Below are positions 54,401 through 63,128 of a stretch of DNA of 64,000 bases, piece by piece. Numbering within the stretch: the first letter of the stretch is position 1; every line of letters begins with the position of its first letter. The notes under the pieces are model-generated. The model made no database searches, was not told the origin of the DNA, and saw only the letters and a program-made list of their open reading frames with translations. The stretch covers positions 2,294,001 through 2,358,000 of the forward strand of contig NZ_JABAIA010000001.1 of assembly GCF_012641275.1 (NCBI RefSeq). Direction: 5' to 3'. Source of the stretch: Chitinophaga varians (GTDB lineage Bacteria > Bacteroidota > Bacteroidia > Chitinophagales > Chitinophagaceae). A program made the translations under genes and the position numbers.

Positions 54401-55114
54401 TTATAAATATCTGCCGAACTCCGGAAACCATGCCATGGCTTCTAAAATACCACCTGTACCGCTGCGGCCCGCTTGCAGCACATTAGGCATTCCCTCCGTA
54501 CGGGCAAGCAGTTCCGGCTCAGCGCCACCAACTACCACGCCCTTAAATCCCATTTCATACATGGAGAAATCATTCATGGAATCACCGGCCACCAACACCT
54601 CATGATGAGGCAATGCCAGCACTCCTAACAATTGTTGCAGCGTATTCCCTTTGTTCACGCCACGGGGAAGAATATCCAGGTATTTCCCGGCAGATAATAA
54701 CAGATCACAGTGCAGCGATTCGGCTACTTCCCGCGCAGTGTCAATATCAGTGGCATCGTCATAATAATAGGAGCAACGGTACTGCTGCTGCGCGTCCTGG
54801 TGCAATAATCCCTTCACCGATTTCAGTTGCTCCCGCACCTGATCTCCTGGCCACAATCTGGCAATATCGGACTGCACCGGCTCTACCGATACCAGCGAAG
54901 CCAGATGCGTAACAGTGGCGCCCACATCACAAATGATATACTCCGGACGGGGAAGGCGCGTATCTTCCAATAAAGTCAATACACTACGTATACCCCTTCC
55001 CGTTACAAAAACCAGTTGTATGTCTTCTCTGCTGCGGACCAGCTCGTATAGCTGATCTTTGTCTGCCGCGGAGCCGGCCAGAAATGTTCCGTCTAAGTCT
55101 GTTGCTAATAACAT
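54401..55114 (-). CDS. HAD-family phosphatase, sucrose-phosphatase/Cof-like
   Basis: A 237-residue haloacid-dehalogenase-type hydrolase. Starting at the ATG at 55114 puts the nucleophile motif MLLATDLDGTFL at the N-terminus as usual; a longer frame upstream would prefix a spurious hydrophobic leader. Motif II is LVFVTGRGIRS, motif III contains the lysine in PRGVNKGNTL, and motif IV is VLVAGDSMNDFSMYE. The cap domain resembles the S6PP/Cof class IIB. It likely removes phosphate from a sugar phosphate; the true substrate is unknown. Confidence 0.87.
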   Translation of the reverse strand: MLLATDLDGTFLAGSAADKDQLYELVRSREDIQLVFVTGRGIRSVLTLLEDTRLPRPEYIICDVGATVTHLASLVSVEPVQSDIARLWPGDQVREQLKSVKGLLHQDAQQQYRCSYYYDDATDIDTAREVAESLHCDLLLSAGKYLDILPRGVNKGNTLQQLLGVLALPHHEVLVAGDSMNDFSMYEMGFKGVVVGGAEPELLARTEGMPNVLQAGRSGTGGILEAMAWFPEFGRYL

Positions 55115-55187
55115 CTTGATAGTCGTCTGTTGAACGGTAATATAAAAGCTTTGTGCGGGGAATACAACCCCGGTGCACAGGTTTAAC

Positions 55188-55227
55188 AAAAATAAAAAAC
55201 AAGTGACCGCCCTTCCGGCGGTCACTT
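55188..55227 (-). terminator. terminator after the first pirin gene
   Basis: On the minus strand an 11-bp perfect stem (55227-55217 with 55211-55201), a 5-base loop and a T-rich tail. Confidence 0.85.
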
Positions 55228-55259
55228 GCATATATAAGAATATCTAACGAAGCGGAAGA

Positions 55260-55973
55260 TCAGTTCAGCATGGGAACATCTATCAGCAAAAACGTTGCCG
55301 GTTCCAGCACTTCCACGGTTACCTTTTCGTAATCAGATAACCCAATGGCGTCGCGTGTTTGCAGCACTTCATCCGCTACTTTTATTTCCCCGCTGAGAAG
55401 GAACAGATAACTGCCTGCGCCTTGTTGTTTGGGTGTCAGGTCTATTTTTTGCCCTGCTTCAAAATCACCCAGTGAGAACCACGCATCCTGGTGAAGGCTC
55501 AGCGCATTTTGTGCGCCATCCGGCGCAACTACCAACTGCAAAGCATTGTGGCGGTCAGCAGGATCAAAGGTACGTTGATCATAACGCGGTGCAATATTTC
55601 TTTCTTTGGGAAATACCCATATCTGCAGGAAGCTCACGTCATCTGTTTTGGATGCGTTAAATTCAGAGTGTACGATACCGCTGCCGGCACTCATTACCTG
55701 CACATCGTTTTTTCTGATCACGCCCCTTGTACCGGTATTGTCACGGTGCTCCAGGCTACCGTCCAGCACAATGGAAACGATCTCCATATTATCGTGGGGA
55801 TGTGCGCCGAAGCCCATACCACCTTTTACCTGGTCATCATTCAATACACGCAAAGCGCCGAAGTGAATTTTATCAGGATTATAATAATTAGCAAAGCTGA
55901 AAGAATGATGGCTTTTCAACCAGCCATGATTGGCATAACCTCTGTCATCTGCACGCTGTATAATCTTTTTCAT
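55260..55973 (-). CDS. pirin-family cupin protein (YhhW-like)
   Basis: A 237-residue bicupin. Metal ligands are the histidines in GFGAHPHDNMEIVS and the His/Glu of SGIVHSEFN, the pirin signature. YhhW-like pirins can cleave quercetin or act as redox sensors. I start at the ATG at 55973, preceded at about 12 bp by an AAGGAG word. A 15-bp palindrome lies in the upstream region and the gene has its own terminator. It belongs to a run of oxidative-stress genes on this strand. Confidence 0.92.
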   Translation of the reverse strand: MKKIIQRADDRGYANHGWLKSHHSFSFANYYNPDKIHFGALRVLNDDQVKGGMGFGAHPHDNMEIVSIVLDGSLEHRDNTGTRGVIRKNDVQVMSAGSGIVHSEFNASKTDDVSFLQIWVFPKERNIAPRYDQRTFDPADRHNALQLVVAPDGAQNALSLHQDAWFSLGDFEAGQKIDLTPKQQGAGSYLFLLSGEIKVADEVLQTRDAIGLSDYEKVTVEVLEPATFLLIDVPMLN

Positions 55974-55992
55974 AACTATTGTTCTCCTTGTT

Positions 55993-56007
55993 TTTGTACA
56001 GTACAAA
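55993..56007. promoter_or_regulatory. palindromic operator candidate upstream of pirin
   Basis: TTTGTAC-A-GTACAAA is a perfect 7+1+7 palindrome 19 bp before the start codon. Such GTAC-centred sites resemble operators of HxlR/DUF24-type redox regulators, but no such regulator is in the window. Confidence 0.4.
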
Positions 56008-56060
56008 GGTCGGTATAAAGTGAAGGGAACAGAATGGATCATCTGTTGAAAAACGTGGAC

Positions 56061-56093
56061 AAAAAAAAGTGCAGCGGAGACACCGCTGCACTT
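56061..56093 (-). terminator. terminator after osmC-like gene
   Basis: On the minus strand an 11-bp perfect stem (56093-56083 with 56077-56067), a 5-base loop and a run of T. Confidence 0.85.
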
Positions 56094-56117
56094 CCCATAA
56101 AATGTATTGAACGATGG

Positions 56118-56528
56118 TTATACCAGTACGGCATCCATGGTAATATTGGTGTTCAGCAGTTTGCTGATAGGGCAGTTGGCTTTCGCATCGGCAGCCATTT
56201 CCGCAAATTTGGCGGCATCCAGGCCCGGAACGCTGGCTTTCACTTCCAGGTGGCTGGAGGTAATAGCGCCGTTTTCCAGGGTAATGGTGCATTTGGTGTC
56301 GATGTTACCAGGAGTTAAACCGGCACCAGAGATCACAAAGCTCAGTTTCATGGTGAAACAGCCGGCATGAGCAGCTGCTATCAGTTCTTCCGGATTAGTA
56401 CCTACACCTTCCTCAAAACGGCTGCTGTAGGAGTATTGGGTATTGTTCAACACGGTTGACTGGGAACTAACGGTACCTTTACCTTCTTTACCAGTGCCTT
56501 GCCAATTGGCTGTTGCAAATCTTTTCAT
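56118..56528 (-). CDS. OsmC-family peroxiredoxin
   Basis: A 136-residue thiol peroxidase of the OsmC/Ohr family, which reduces organic hydroperoxides. Redox cysteines are in IAAAHAGCFTMKLSF (about residue 58) and DAKANCPISKLL (about 122). Starting at the ATG at 56528 gives the family N-terminus MKRFATANWQGTGKEGKG; the longer frame has no support. It is flanked by its own terminators and by other stress genes. Confidence 0.92.
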   Translation of the reverse strand: MKRFATANWQGTGKEGKGTVSSQSTVLNNTQYSYSSRFEEGVGTNPEELIAAAHAGCFTMKLSFVISGAGLTPGNIDTKCTITLENGAITSSHLEVKASVPGLDAAKFAEMAADAKANCPISKLLNTNITMDAVLV

Positions 56529-56610
56529 GTTATTATACTTTAAATAATTTGAGGTGATTACTCTGCGTAGAGGCCCCAAATTACAAAAATAAACAGGATT
56601 ATCATGATCT

Positions 56611-56648
56611 AAAAAAAGATAACCCGGCAGGTTTCCTGCCAGGTTATC
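56611..56648 (-). terminator. terminator after the nitroreductase gene
   Basis: On the minus strand a 14-bp stem with one mismatch (56648-56635 with 56631-56618), a 3-base loop and seven T. It lies 72 bp past the stop codon. Confidence 0.75.
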
Positions 56649-56720
56649 GCAATCATCTTTTAATTCTTCTTACCGAACTTCGCTCATCAGGTAAATCCAC
56701 TGTAATCCTGTCTGTCACAG

Positions 56721-57350
56721 TTAAATAACTTCCACTAATTCAGCAATTGGTTTTCTTACTTTCTTCGCATGTTGCATCGCATCGTCTTCCGCTCTGAAAC
56801 CAATGGCTGCTGTCACTACAGTAGCCAGTCCTTTATCCTTTAAACCCAAAATTTCGTCATATTGATTCGCGTCAAAGCCTTCCATCGGACAAGCGTCGAT
56901 TCCTTCGGCTGCGGCGGCTGTCAGCAGCGTGCCCAGTGCCAGGTAAGCCTGCTTGGAGGTCCATACGGCGGCAGCCGCTGCATCCAGGCGGTTCACGGTG
57001 CCTTTCATTATTCCCGCAAAACCGGCAAGGTCTTCCGGATTGATATTACGCGTGGCGGCTATATTATTCGTATAATCGTCTACGTGGGACTCGTTCAGGT
57101 CGCGTACCCGGGCAAACACCACCAGATGCGAGGCATCTGTAACCTGTGACTGGTTCCAGGAGGCCGCCTTCAGTTTTTCCCTGATGGCAGGGTTCTCTAT
57201 GATCAGCATCTTATAAGGCTGAAGCCCATAAGAGGATGCTGACAACCGGGTAGCTGTAGTGATCCTGTCCAACTGGGCGGCAGTCAGCTTCTTCACCGGG
57301 TCAAATTTCTTCACGGCATAACGCCATTCCAGTTTTTGTATAATATCCAT
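56721..57350 (-). CDS. NfsB-like NAD(P)H-dependent nitroreductase
   Basis: A 209-residue flavoenzyme of the nitroreductase family. The FMN-binding N-terminal pattern WRYAVKKFDPVKKLTAAQ and RLSASSYGLQPYKMLII, the helix with WTSKQAYLALGTLLTAAAAEGIDACPMEGFD, and a C-terminal HAKKVRKP are typical. It reduces quinones or nitro compounds. It starts 10 bp after the YceI gene, so the pirin, YceI and nitroreductase genes probably form one redox-stress operon. Confidence 0.92.
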   Translation of the reverse strand: MDIIQKLEWRYAVKKFDPVKKLTAAQLDRITTATRLSASSYGLQPYKMLIIENPAIREKLKAASWNQSQVTDASHLVVFARVRDLNESHVDDYTNNIAATRNINPEDLAGFAGIMKGTVNRLDAAAAAVWTSKQAYLALGTLLTAAAAEGIDACPMEGFDANQYDEILGLKDKGLATVVTAAIGFRAEDDAMQHAKKVRKPIAELVEVI

Positions 57351-57360
57351 CGTCGTTCTT

Positions 57361-57888
57361 TTATGCTTGTTTGATCATTTGTACGCTGGCCAGCAGTTTC
57401 ACTTCGTCACTCAGCAGCACGCCGCCTGTTTCTGTGGTAGCGTTAAATGTAAGACCAAAGTCTTTACGGTTGATTTTACCGCTCAGCTCAAAGCCTGCTT
57501 TTGTTTGTCCCCACGGGTCTACTACTTCGCCACCGAATTCCACGTTCAGTTCTACCGGACGGGTGTTGTCGCGGATAGTCAGATCACCGATCAGTTTATA
57601 GGTTTCGTCATCAATTTTTTTCACTTCTTTGGAAACGAACTGCAGTTTGGGATACTGTGCCGCATCAAAGAAATCGCCTGCCAGCAGGTGCTGGTCACGT
57701 TGTGCGTTCTGTGTGGTAACGCTGTTGATGTCAGCGCTGAAGGTGATGTTCGCGGAACTGAAATCGTTGCCTTCCGTTTGCATAGTAGCATCGAACGTAC
57801 CGAACTGGCCGGTAACGGTAGTGATCATCAGGTGTTTTACTTTAAACTGTACATCACTATGAGTGGGATCAATTTTCCAGGTTGTCAT
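57361..57888 (-). CDS. YceI-family lipocalin-like protein
   Basis: A 175-residue protein of the YceI family (eight-stranded barrel binding isoprenoid or quinone-like molecules). The start TTWKIDPTHSDVQFKVKHL and the ending FGLTFNATTETGGVLLSDEVKLLASVQ match the family. No signal peptide is present, unlike E. coli YceI, so it is likely cytoplasmic. It lies between pirin (52 bp upstream) and nitroreductase (10 bp downstream) genes. Confidence 0.92.
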   Translation of the reverse strand: MTTWKIDPTHSDVQFKVKHLMITTVTGQFGTFDATMQTEGNDFSSANITFSADINSVTTQNAQRDQHLLAGDFFDAAQYPKLQFVSKEVKKIDDETYKLIGDLTIRDNTRPVELNVEFGGEVVDPWGQTKAGFELSGKINRKDFGLTFNATTETGGVLLSDEVKLLASVQMIKQA

Positions 57889-57940
57889 ACAAGTATGTTT
57901 TTGTTTTAGTTTTATAAATAGATGTGTTTGTTGTTCAGGA

Positions 57941-58813
57941 TTAATTCAGGAAGCCCATTTTACCGGCGTTGTAGTCGTTGATGGCTTCATTTATTTCCTC
58001 TGGTGTGTTCATCACAAAAGGACCATACGCCACGATCGGTTCATTGATGGGCTCACCGCTCAACAGCAACATGCTGGTGTCTGCAACAGCAGTAATGGTG
58101 ATATCAGTGCCATCATGCTCAAAGAGCACGGTTTCCACACCTTTGACGGCGCTACCGTTGATGTCTGCTTCTCCCCGCATCACAACCGCTATGGTATTGA
58201 AATGTGCCGGGAAAGCCACTTCTATTTTATCGCCTTTTTTCAGCTGTACGTCCAGTACGTTTACAGGTGAGAAGGTTTTAGCTGCGCCTTTAACATCATT
58301 ATATTCTCCTGCAATCACTCTTACATATCCTTCTTCACTTACTTTCACCACAGGTATCTCCGCTTTGGTAAGGTTCTGATAACCAGGCTTGCTGTTTTTA
58401 TAGGCTTTCGGCAGATTTACCCACAGTTGGGCCATCTCTACTTTACCGCCTCTTTTGCTGAATTCGGTTTCGTGTTTTTCTTCGTGCACGATACCTGCCG
58501 CTGCGGTCATCCACTGTACGTCGCCAGGAGCCAGTTTACCATGACTGCCAGTAGAATCGCGGTGTTCCAGTTCTCCCTGGTATACCACGGTTACAGTTTC
58601 AAATCCTTTGTGCGGGTGCTGGTCCACGCCACGGGGTCTGTTGGTAGGCGGGAAGTAACTGGGTGCGCCGTAGTCCATCAGGATAAAAGGGCTGACAGGG
58701 TTGTTCTGGGAACGGGTACCGCCGGGCAGTACGCTATGCACCCTGAATCCGTCACCCACCATATGGGGAGCAGGCGCTATTAAAATCTGACTTACATGTT
58801 TTGCATTTTTCAT
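57941..58813 (-). CDS. pirin-family cupin protein
   Basis: A 290-residue pirin, longer than the one at 55260 and of a different subgroup. Metal ligands lie in GVDQHPHKGFETVTVVYQGELEHRD and in AAGIVHEEKHE. The start at 58813 is marked by a complete Shine-Dalgarno word (AAAGGAGG, 58826-58819) five bases before the ATG, rare in this phylum. It is the first gene of a redox operon directly downstream of an AraC regulator gene, which may control it. Confidence 0.92.
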   Translation of the reverse strand: MKNAKHVSQILIAPAPHMVGDGFRVHSVLPGGTRSQNNPVSPFILMDYGAPSYFPPTNRPRGVDQHPHKGFETVTVVYQGELEHRDSTGSHGKLAPGDVQWMTAAAGIVHEEKHETEFSKRGGKVEMAQLWVNLPKAYKNSKPGYQNLTKAEIPVVKVSEEGYVRVIAGEYNDVKGAAKTFSPVNVLDVQLKKGDKIEVAFPAHFNTIAVVMRGEADINGSAVKGVETVLFEHDGTDITITAVADTSMLLLSGEPINEPIVAYGPFVMNTPEEINEAINDYNAGKMGFLN

Positions 58814-58818
58814 AATTG

Positions 58819-58858
58819 CCTCCTTTAAAAGACAACACAAAAATACATGTTACAACAT
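58819..58858 (-). promoter_or_regulatory. pirin operon control region
   Basis: On the minus strand a palindrome ATGTT-GT-AACAT (58858-58847) sits just upstream of a -7 element TATTTTTG (58845-58838), with no TTG at the -33 position, and a complete Shine-Dalgarno word at 58826-58819. The layout suggests a regulator-dependent promoter. Confidence 0.5.
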
Positions 58859-58916
58859 CTATGCGGAATGGATAAAACGTCTTCCTTGATGGACTTTTTT
58901 ACCTGAACGGTTCAAA

Positions 58917-59822
58917 TTAAGGCTGGTGGCTCACAGAGCGGGAGGCTTCCTTAAACTCGGAAGGGCTTTGGGAGGTATATTTCTTAAAAAAGCGGCTGAA
59001 ATAATGAGGATCGTCAAATCCCAGCTTATAGGCGATTTCTTTGGCGGTAAGGTCTGTATTATAAAGATAACGCTGGGCTTCCAGGATGACCCTGTTACGG
59101 ATATGCTCTCCTGCGGTAATACCGGACAATTGCTTACTGATTTCGTTGAGCAGTACAGGTTTTATATGGAGCAGGCCGGCATAATCGGAGACGGTTTTCA
59201 GTTCACGGTATTTTTCCTCGATCAGATTTTTGAATTTCAGGAAGATGGAACTGTTGTGCACCGCATGTTGTTCCGCCGGAATAGCAACGCTCTGGCCCTT
59301 AATACGGGACACCAGCACCAGGAAGTAGCGTAGCAGGCCATGCAGCGCCGTTTCGTATTCCGGTTCACGGGTGTTGAGCTCCTTCAGCATCAGGCGAACA
59401 ATAGACTCAATATCAGTGGATTGCTCGGGGTCCAGCGTGATAACGCTGCTAAACCGGTCATTAAAGAAAAGTCCGGAATTGATACCAGACACCTGCGACT
59501 GGTCTTTCAGGCACATAAAAGCCTCCTGGAAGGCGATCATATATCCGTCGATTCTTTCGCTCATCTGGAGCTTATGTACCTGGCCGGGAGCCAGGAAAAA
59601 GAGGGTATTCTTTTTTACTTCGTGCGTAACAGTATCAATGGTATGTAACAGCGAACCTCTTTTGATCCAGTAAACAGTGTAGAAGTCATGCCGGTGCGGC
59701 ACGCCTGCCTGATCAAAGAAGTTCTCGCCCAGCTCGCAGATGCTGGACACTACGAAACTTGGATCTGCCTGCGCGTACGCCGGCAAAGAAATGATACCGA
59801 TATTGTCACGTTTCTCACCCAT
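58917..59822 (-). CDS. AraC-family transcriptional regulator
   Basis: A 301-residue regulator. An N-terminal cupin sensing domain (about 40-110, with HRHDFYTVYWIKRGS and LFFLAPGQVHKLQ) is followed by the C-terminal double helix-turn-helix (about 205-295, LTAKEIAYKLGFDDPHYFSRFFKKYTSQSPSEFK). It starts 3 bp after the scpA stop codon and lies 103 bp before the pirin operon on the same strand, so it is a likely regulator of that operon. Confidence 0.93.
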   Translation of the reverse strand: MGEKRDNIGIISLPAYAQADPSFVVSSICELGENFFDQAGVPHRHDFYTVYWIKRGSLLHTIDTVTHEVKKNTLFFLAPGQVHKLQMSERIDGYMIAFQEAFMCLKDQSQVSGINSGLFFNDRFSSVITLDPEQSTDIESIVRLMLKELNTREPEYETALHGLLRYFLVLVSRIKGQSVAIPAEQHAVHNSSIFLKFKNLIEEKYRELKTVSDYAGLLHIKPVLLNEISKQLSGITAGEHIRNRVILEAQRYLYNTDLTAKEIAYKLGFDDPHYFSRFFKKYTSQSPSEFKEASRSVSHQP

Positions 59823-59825
59823 CTG

Positions 59826-60617
59826 TTAACCATCTATCAATGTTCCGGCAGGTTCTTCCTCCCTGTTTTCCGGATCAATGTATTCAATAATAAAGTTGTT
59901 TCTGCCTTCTCCCACCATAATGCCCAGGTGCTTCATCTGTACCAGCTCCAGCATGCTCAGGAAAAGGAAAATGGCATGTACCCTGTCTTTGCAGTGGTCG
60001 AATATTTTTTCAAAGGACAAAGTCCGTTCGGACCTGGCCAGCTCTTCCATATACATCCTCGAGCCCTCCATGGTGTAGTCATATTTGTACACCACGTGTT
60101 GGGGCTTATGGTCGCGCGCTTTCATGCGCTGCATTACCTTCTCAAAAGTCTGGGCCAGTTTAAAGAGGGTGAGTGTCTGTATCTCCGTTCCTTCACTGGT
60201 CACCTCGCCAATCTCGGCCAGTTCCTTAGCAATATTACCTCTTTTGATATGCAGCATCCGCTCAGCCTCCATTTCGGCGAGTTCCGCGGCTGCCTGCTTA
60301 TATCGTTTATATTCCAGGATCTTGTCTATCAGCTCCATCCGCGGGTCAATTTCATTTCCCTGTTCGTCCAGTTCCTTGCGGGGCAACAGCATTTTCGCCT
60401 TAATCCGCATCAGAGTAGACACAAAGAGGATAAACTCGCTTGCCAGCTCAATATTCAGCGATTCTATATGATGAATATAGTCGAGGAATTCCTGCGTGAT
60501 GGTATTGATCGGAATATTGTAGATATCCAGCTCATCGCGTTCTATAAAGAACAACAGGAGGTCAAAAGGACCCTCAAACTGCGGGAGTTTTATTTTATAG
60601 GAAACCTGTTCACTCAC
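59826..60617 (-). CDS. scpA: segregation and condensation protein A
   Basis: A 263-residue kleisin subunit of the Smc-ScpAB condensin. The N-terminal LPQFEGPFDLLLFFIERDELDIYNIP motif binds the Smc neck and the C-terminal winged helix (RVHAIFLFLSMLELVQMKHL) binds the Smc head. Neither scpB nor smc is in the window. Its partner on this strand is, oddly, an AraC regulator 3 bp downstream. The window therefore holds parts of two SMC systems, this one and JetABC. Confidence 0.95.
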   Translation of the reverse strand: MSEQVSYKIKLPQFEGPFDLLLFFIERDELDIYNIPINTITQEFLDYIHHIESLNIELASEFILFVSTLMRIKAKMLLPRKELDEQGNEIDPRMELIDKILEYKRYKQAAAELAEMEAERMLHIKRGNIAKELAEIGEVTSEGTEIQTLTLFKLAQTFEKVMQRMKARDHKPQHVVYKYDYTMEGSRMYMEELARSERTLSFEKIFDHCKDRVHAIFLFLSMLELVQMKHLGIMVGEGRNNFIIEYIDPENREEEPAGTLIDG

Positions 60618-60636
60618 GTTGATGATGTTTTAAGTA

Positions 60637-60680
60637 CAAAGGCGCAAAGCAGCAAAGACTTTTGATGCCTTGCGCCTTTG
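60637..60680. repeat. GGCGCAAA-type intergenic inverted repeat
   Basis: Arms CAAAGGCGCAA (60637-60647) and its exact complement (60670-60680) lie around AGCAAAG words, 20 bp upstream of the scpA start. There is no T-run, so it is not a typical terminator; words of this kind recur between genes in many Bacteroidota. Confidence 0.6.
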
Positions 60681-60720
60681 CGCCTCTGCATAATATCAAA
60701 AATAACAAAATTCCGGCTAA

Positions 60721-61665
60721 TCAGAACTTGGCGGCAAAGCCTATCCCCAATATCTGCTTGACCTGCAGTCGGGGTCCCATTACACCAGTTTGTTTATTTT
60801 CAAACACCTTTACATTATCATCATATATCATATCTACATTAAGCGTAGCTGCAATGTACTTGTTCACCTTCAGTTCCAATGCGTTGGTAAAGAACACCAC
60901 GATATTCTGCGGATTGTTGAGATAATTGGAGAACAGGTCCAGCCGGCCCTTGTATGTAATATTTTTAGCCACTGTTTTCATGTAATTGGCAGACAGGTAC
61001 GCGCCAATTTCATACTTAAAATGTTTTCCGGTGTCTACGCCATACGCACCCTGGCTTGCCAGGTAATCGTCCATCACAAATACAAAACGGGAAGTGGCAG
61101 GAGAGAGGAACAGTGAAAATTCAGGTACAGGTTTATAATCAAAACCAGGAGACAACAGCACATAGGCGGGGGCAAAAAACCGGGAAGATAATTGTGGCGT
61201 AGTGTCAGCAGGATACAGATAACCATTGGTGAACTGTGTCCTGAGGTTGCCCAACATGCTTATATACCAGTGTCTGCCAATATCATATCCGTATTTGGAA
61301 GTAAGGTCGATGCGGTCATCTGCTTTGCGGGCGCCGAGACTGGTGGTGTTGATAAAACCATAAGCCAGGTCAGCAACGTTGTCCCATGCACGCCGGCCAT
61401 TCTTATAGAACGCGTACGCATATACGGTAGATCCCAGCGAGAAAGTGAAATTATCACCACCGGCGGCCCAATTGCTCAGTGAGCCCTGGTTGATGTTCAC
61501 ATTCAGGTTAACACCCTTCTTCCAGATCTTAACCGTTGTGTCTTTATCATCTTTCTTGATTTTTTTCGCGGTTTCATCCCGCTGGCTCTTTATCCAGTCG
61601 TTTTGTGCCTGTACTGCCGTAAAAGCCAGCAAACAACAGGCAATGGACAAAGCAAATTTTCTCAT
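60721..61665 (-). CDS. DUF3078 exported protein
   Basis: A 314-residue exported protein (signal peptide ending VQAQ, about residue 20), with DUF3078 character: WKKGVNLNVNINQGSLSNWAAGGDN near the start, then repeated amphipathic strands and a terminal Phe, suggesting an outer-membrane barrel. Function unknown. I use the ATG at 61665, one codon inside a TTG. Confidence 0.82.
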   Translation of the reverse strand: MRKFALSIACCLLAFTAVQAQNDWIKSQRDETAKKIKKDDKDTTVKIWKKGVNLNVNINQGSLSNWAAGGDNFTFSLGSTVYAYAFYKNGRRAWDNVADLAYGFINTTSLGARKADDRIDLTSKYGYDIGRHWYISMLGNLRTQFTNGYLYPADTTPQLSSRFFAPAYVLLSPGFDYKPVPEFSLFLSPATSRFVFVMDDYLASQGAYGVDTGKHFKYEIGAYLSANYMKTVAKNITYKGRLDLFSNYLNNPQNIVVFFTNALELKVNKYIAATLNVDMIYDDNVKVFENKQTGVMGPRLQVKQILGIGFAAKF

Positions 61666-61695
61666 CAATTAGTGTTTTTTAGATTAACATATAAA

Positions 61696-61742
61696 CACAG
61701 TACCCTGCCATCCTCCACCAGGGAGAGCAACGGGGCACTGTG
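61696..61742 (-). terminator. weak hairpin after mscL
   Basis: On the minus strand CACAGTGCCCC can pair imperfectly with GGGTACTGTG across a loop, followed by a short T-rich stretch. It lies 19 bp after the mscL stop and may end that transcript. Confidence 0.3.
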
Positions 61743-61760
61743 CAGTGATATAAAGAGAGT

Positions 61761-62183
61761 TTATCTTTTTTTCAGTTCATCACGGATTTCCATGAGCAGT
61801 TTTTCCTGGGCGGTAGGTTCTGCCGGGCCCGGAGCTTGTTTGTTGGTCAGTTTATTCATAAACTTCACCAGCAGGAAAATACAGAATGCGATGATCAGGA
61901 AATCGATCACGCTCTGAATAAATGCGCCATAGGCGAATACGTTGGCGCCGGCAGCTTTTGCAGCGGCCAGTGAAGGAAAATTAGTCCCCTTGCTGGTGTC
62001 CAGGTAGGCGAATTTGTCAGTGAAATTCACACCACCAGTTACCACTCCAACTAAAGGCATGATGATATTGTCTACCAGTGATGTAACGATCTTTCCGAAG
62101 GCAGCACCAATGATCACACCTACGGCCAGGTCCATTACATTGCCTTTCATGGCAAATTCCTTAAACTCTTTGATGAATGACAT
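61761..62183 (-). CDS. mscL: large-conductance mechanosensitive channel
   Basis: A 140-residue pentameric channel subunit that opens under membrane tension to release solutes. The N-terminal [31 protein letters not shown] motif spans helix 1; a second helix ([23 protein letters not shown]) and a charged cytoplasmic tail ([14 protein letters not shown]) follow. The periplasmic loop contains a Gly/Ala-rich stretch. Single gene. Confidence 0.96.
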   Translation of the reverse strand: MSFIKEFKEFAMKGNVMDLAVGVIIGAAFGKIVTSLVDNIIMPLVGVVTGGVNFTDKFAYLDTSKGTNFPSLAAAKAAGANVFAYGAFIQSVIDFLIIAFCIFLLVKFMNKLTNKQAPGPAEPTAQEKLLMEIRDELKKR

Positions 62184-62261
62184 AAATGCAAGGTTTTAAT
62201 TTGGTTAAAATAAGACGACGAAAATAGTGTTTAATCACAGAACTGCTTAATTATTAATCCA

Positions 62262-63008
62262 TTATTTCTTCAATCGGGGATATTTCATATTGAGTGATTT
62301 CAGTGTATCCCTGAGCGTTAGTGCCACGATATATTCCTTATACCAGTTATGATCAGCCGGTACAATTATCCAGGGGACATCATTACAGTACCTAAAAGCG
62401 TCTTCATATGCATCCATGTACTGGTCCCATAATTTAGCTTCTGCGAGGTCGTTCTCGTTATATTTCCACATCTTCCTTGGGTCTTCCGTACGTTCGGTCA
62501 GCCGTTGCTGTTGTGCTTCCCTGGACACATGCAGATAGAATTTCAGGATGTGCGTGTTGTTATGCACGGTCAGCAGCTTTTCGAAATCGTTGATGGCTGT
62601 CATCCTTTTACGGGCAGTTTTTTCGTCAATCCACTTATGCACCCGCTGTATCAGAATATCTTCATAGTGCGAGCGGTTAAACACCTGTATGATTCCTTTG
62701 CCGGGGGCCTGTTTATGGACACGCCAGAGGAAATCGTGGTCCGCTTCTTCGGGAGTAGGTGCTTTAAACGAGTGCACGGTACAACCTTGCGGGTTTAGGG
62801 TGCCGGTCACATTTTTAATCACCCCGTCTTTCCCGCTGGCGTCCATTCCCTGGATCACCATCAATACACAGTGCTTGTGCTGGGCATATAACAGGTTTTG
62901 CAACTCATCCAGTTCTTCTAAAATTTCCCGCGTGGCGACTTTGATTTTTTCTTTGTCCAGTTTTTTGGGTGCGGTAGTACTAATGGCAGACAACTTGATT
63001 TTACTCAT
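62262..63008 (-). CDS. polyphosphate kinase 2 family protein
   Basis: A 248-residue PPK2-type kinase that uses polyphosphate to phosphorylate nucleotides. The Walker A motif is MVIQGMDASGKDGVIKNV (about 50-67), Walker B-type GIIQVFNRSHYEDIL and a lid with RTEDPRKMWKYNENDL follow. Single-domain length fits class I or III PPK2; nucleotide preference cannot be told by eye. It is divergent from the EamA gene, sharing a 120-bp A+T-rich gap. Confidence 0.93.
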   Translation of the reverse strand: MSKIKLSAISTTAPKKLDKEKIKVATREILEELDELQNLLYAQHKHCVLMVIQGMDASGKDGVIKNVTGTLNPQGCTVHSFKAPTPEEADHDFLWRVHKQAPGKGIIQVFNRSHYEDILIQRVHKWIDEKTARKRMTAINDFEKLLTVHNNTHILKFYLHVSREAQQQRLTERTEDPRKMWKYNENDLAEAKLWDQYMDAYEDAFRYCNDVPWIIVPADHNWYKEYIVALTLRDTLKSLNMKYPRLKK

Positions 63009-63128
63009 GGATTTACATTCTTACCAATGAATTTAACAAAATCAATTCAGAAGTGTTGCATCCCAAACGATTTATATTTTGCGTAATAGACTTATATTCT
63101 CAATTTTGTATTCTTAAAAAATGCCACT

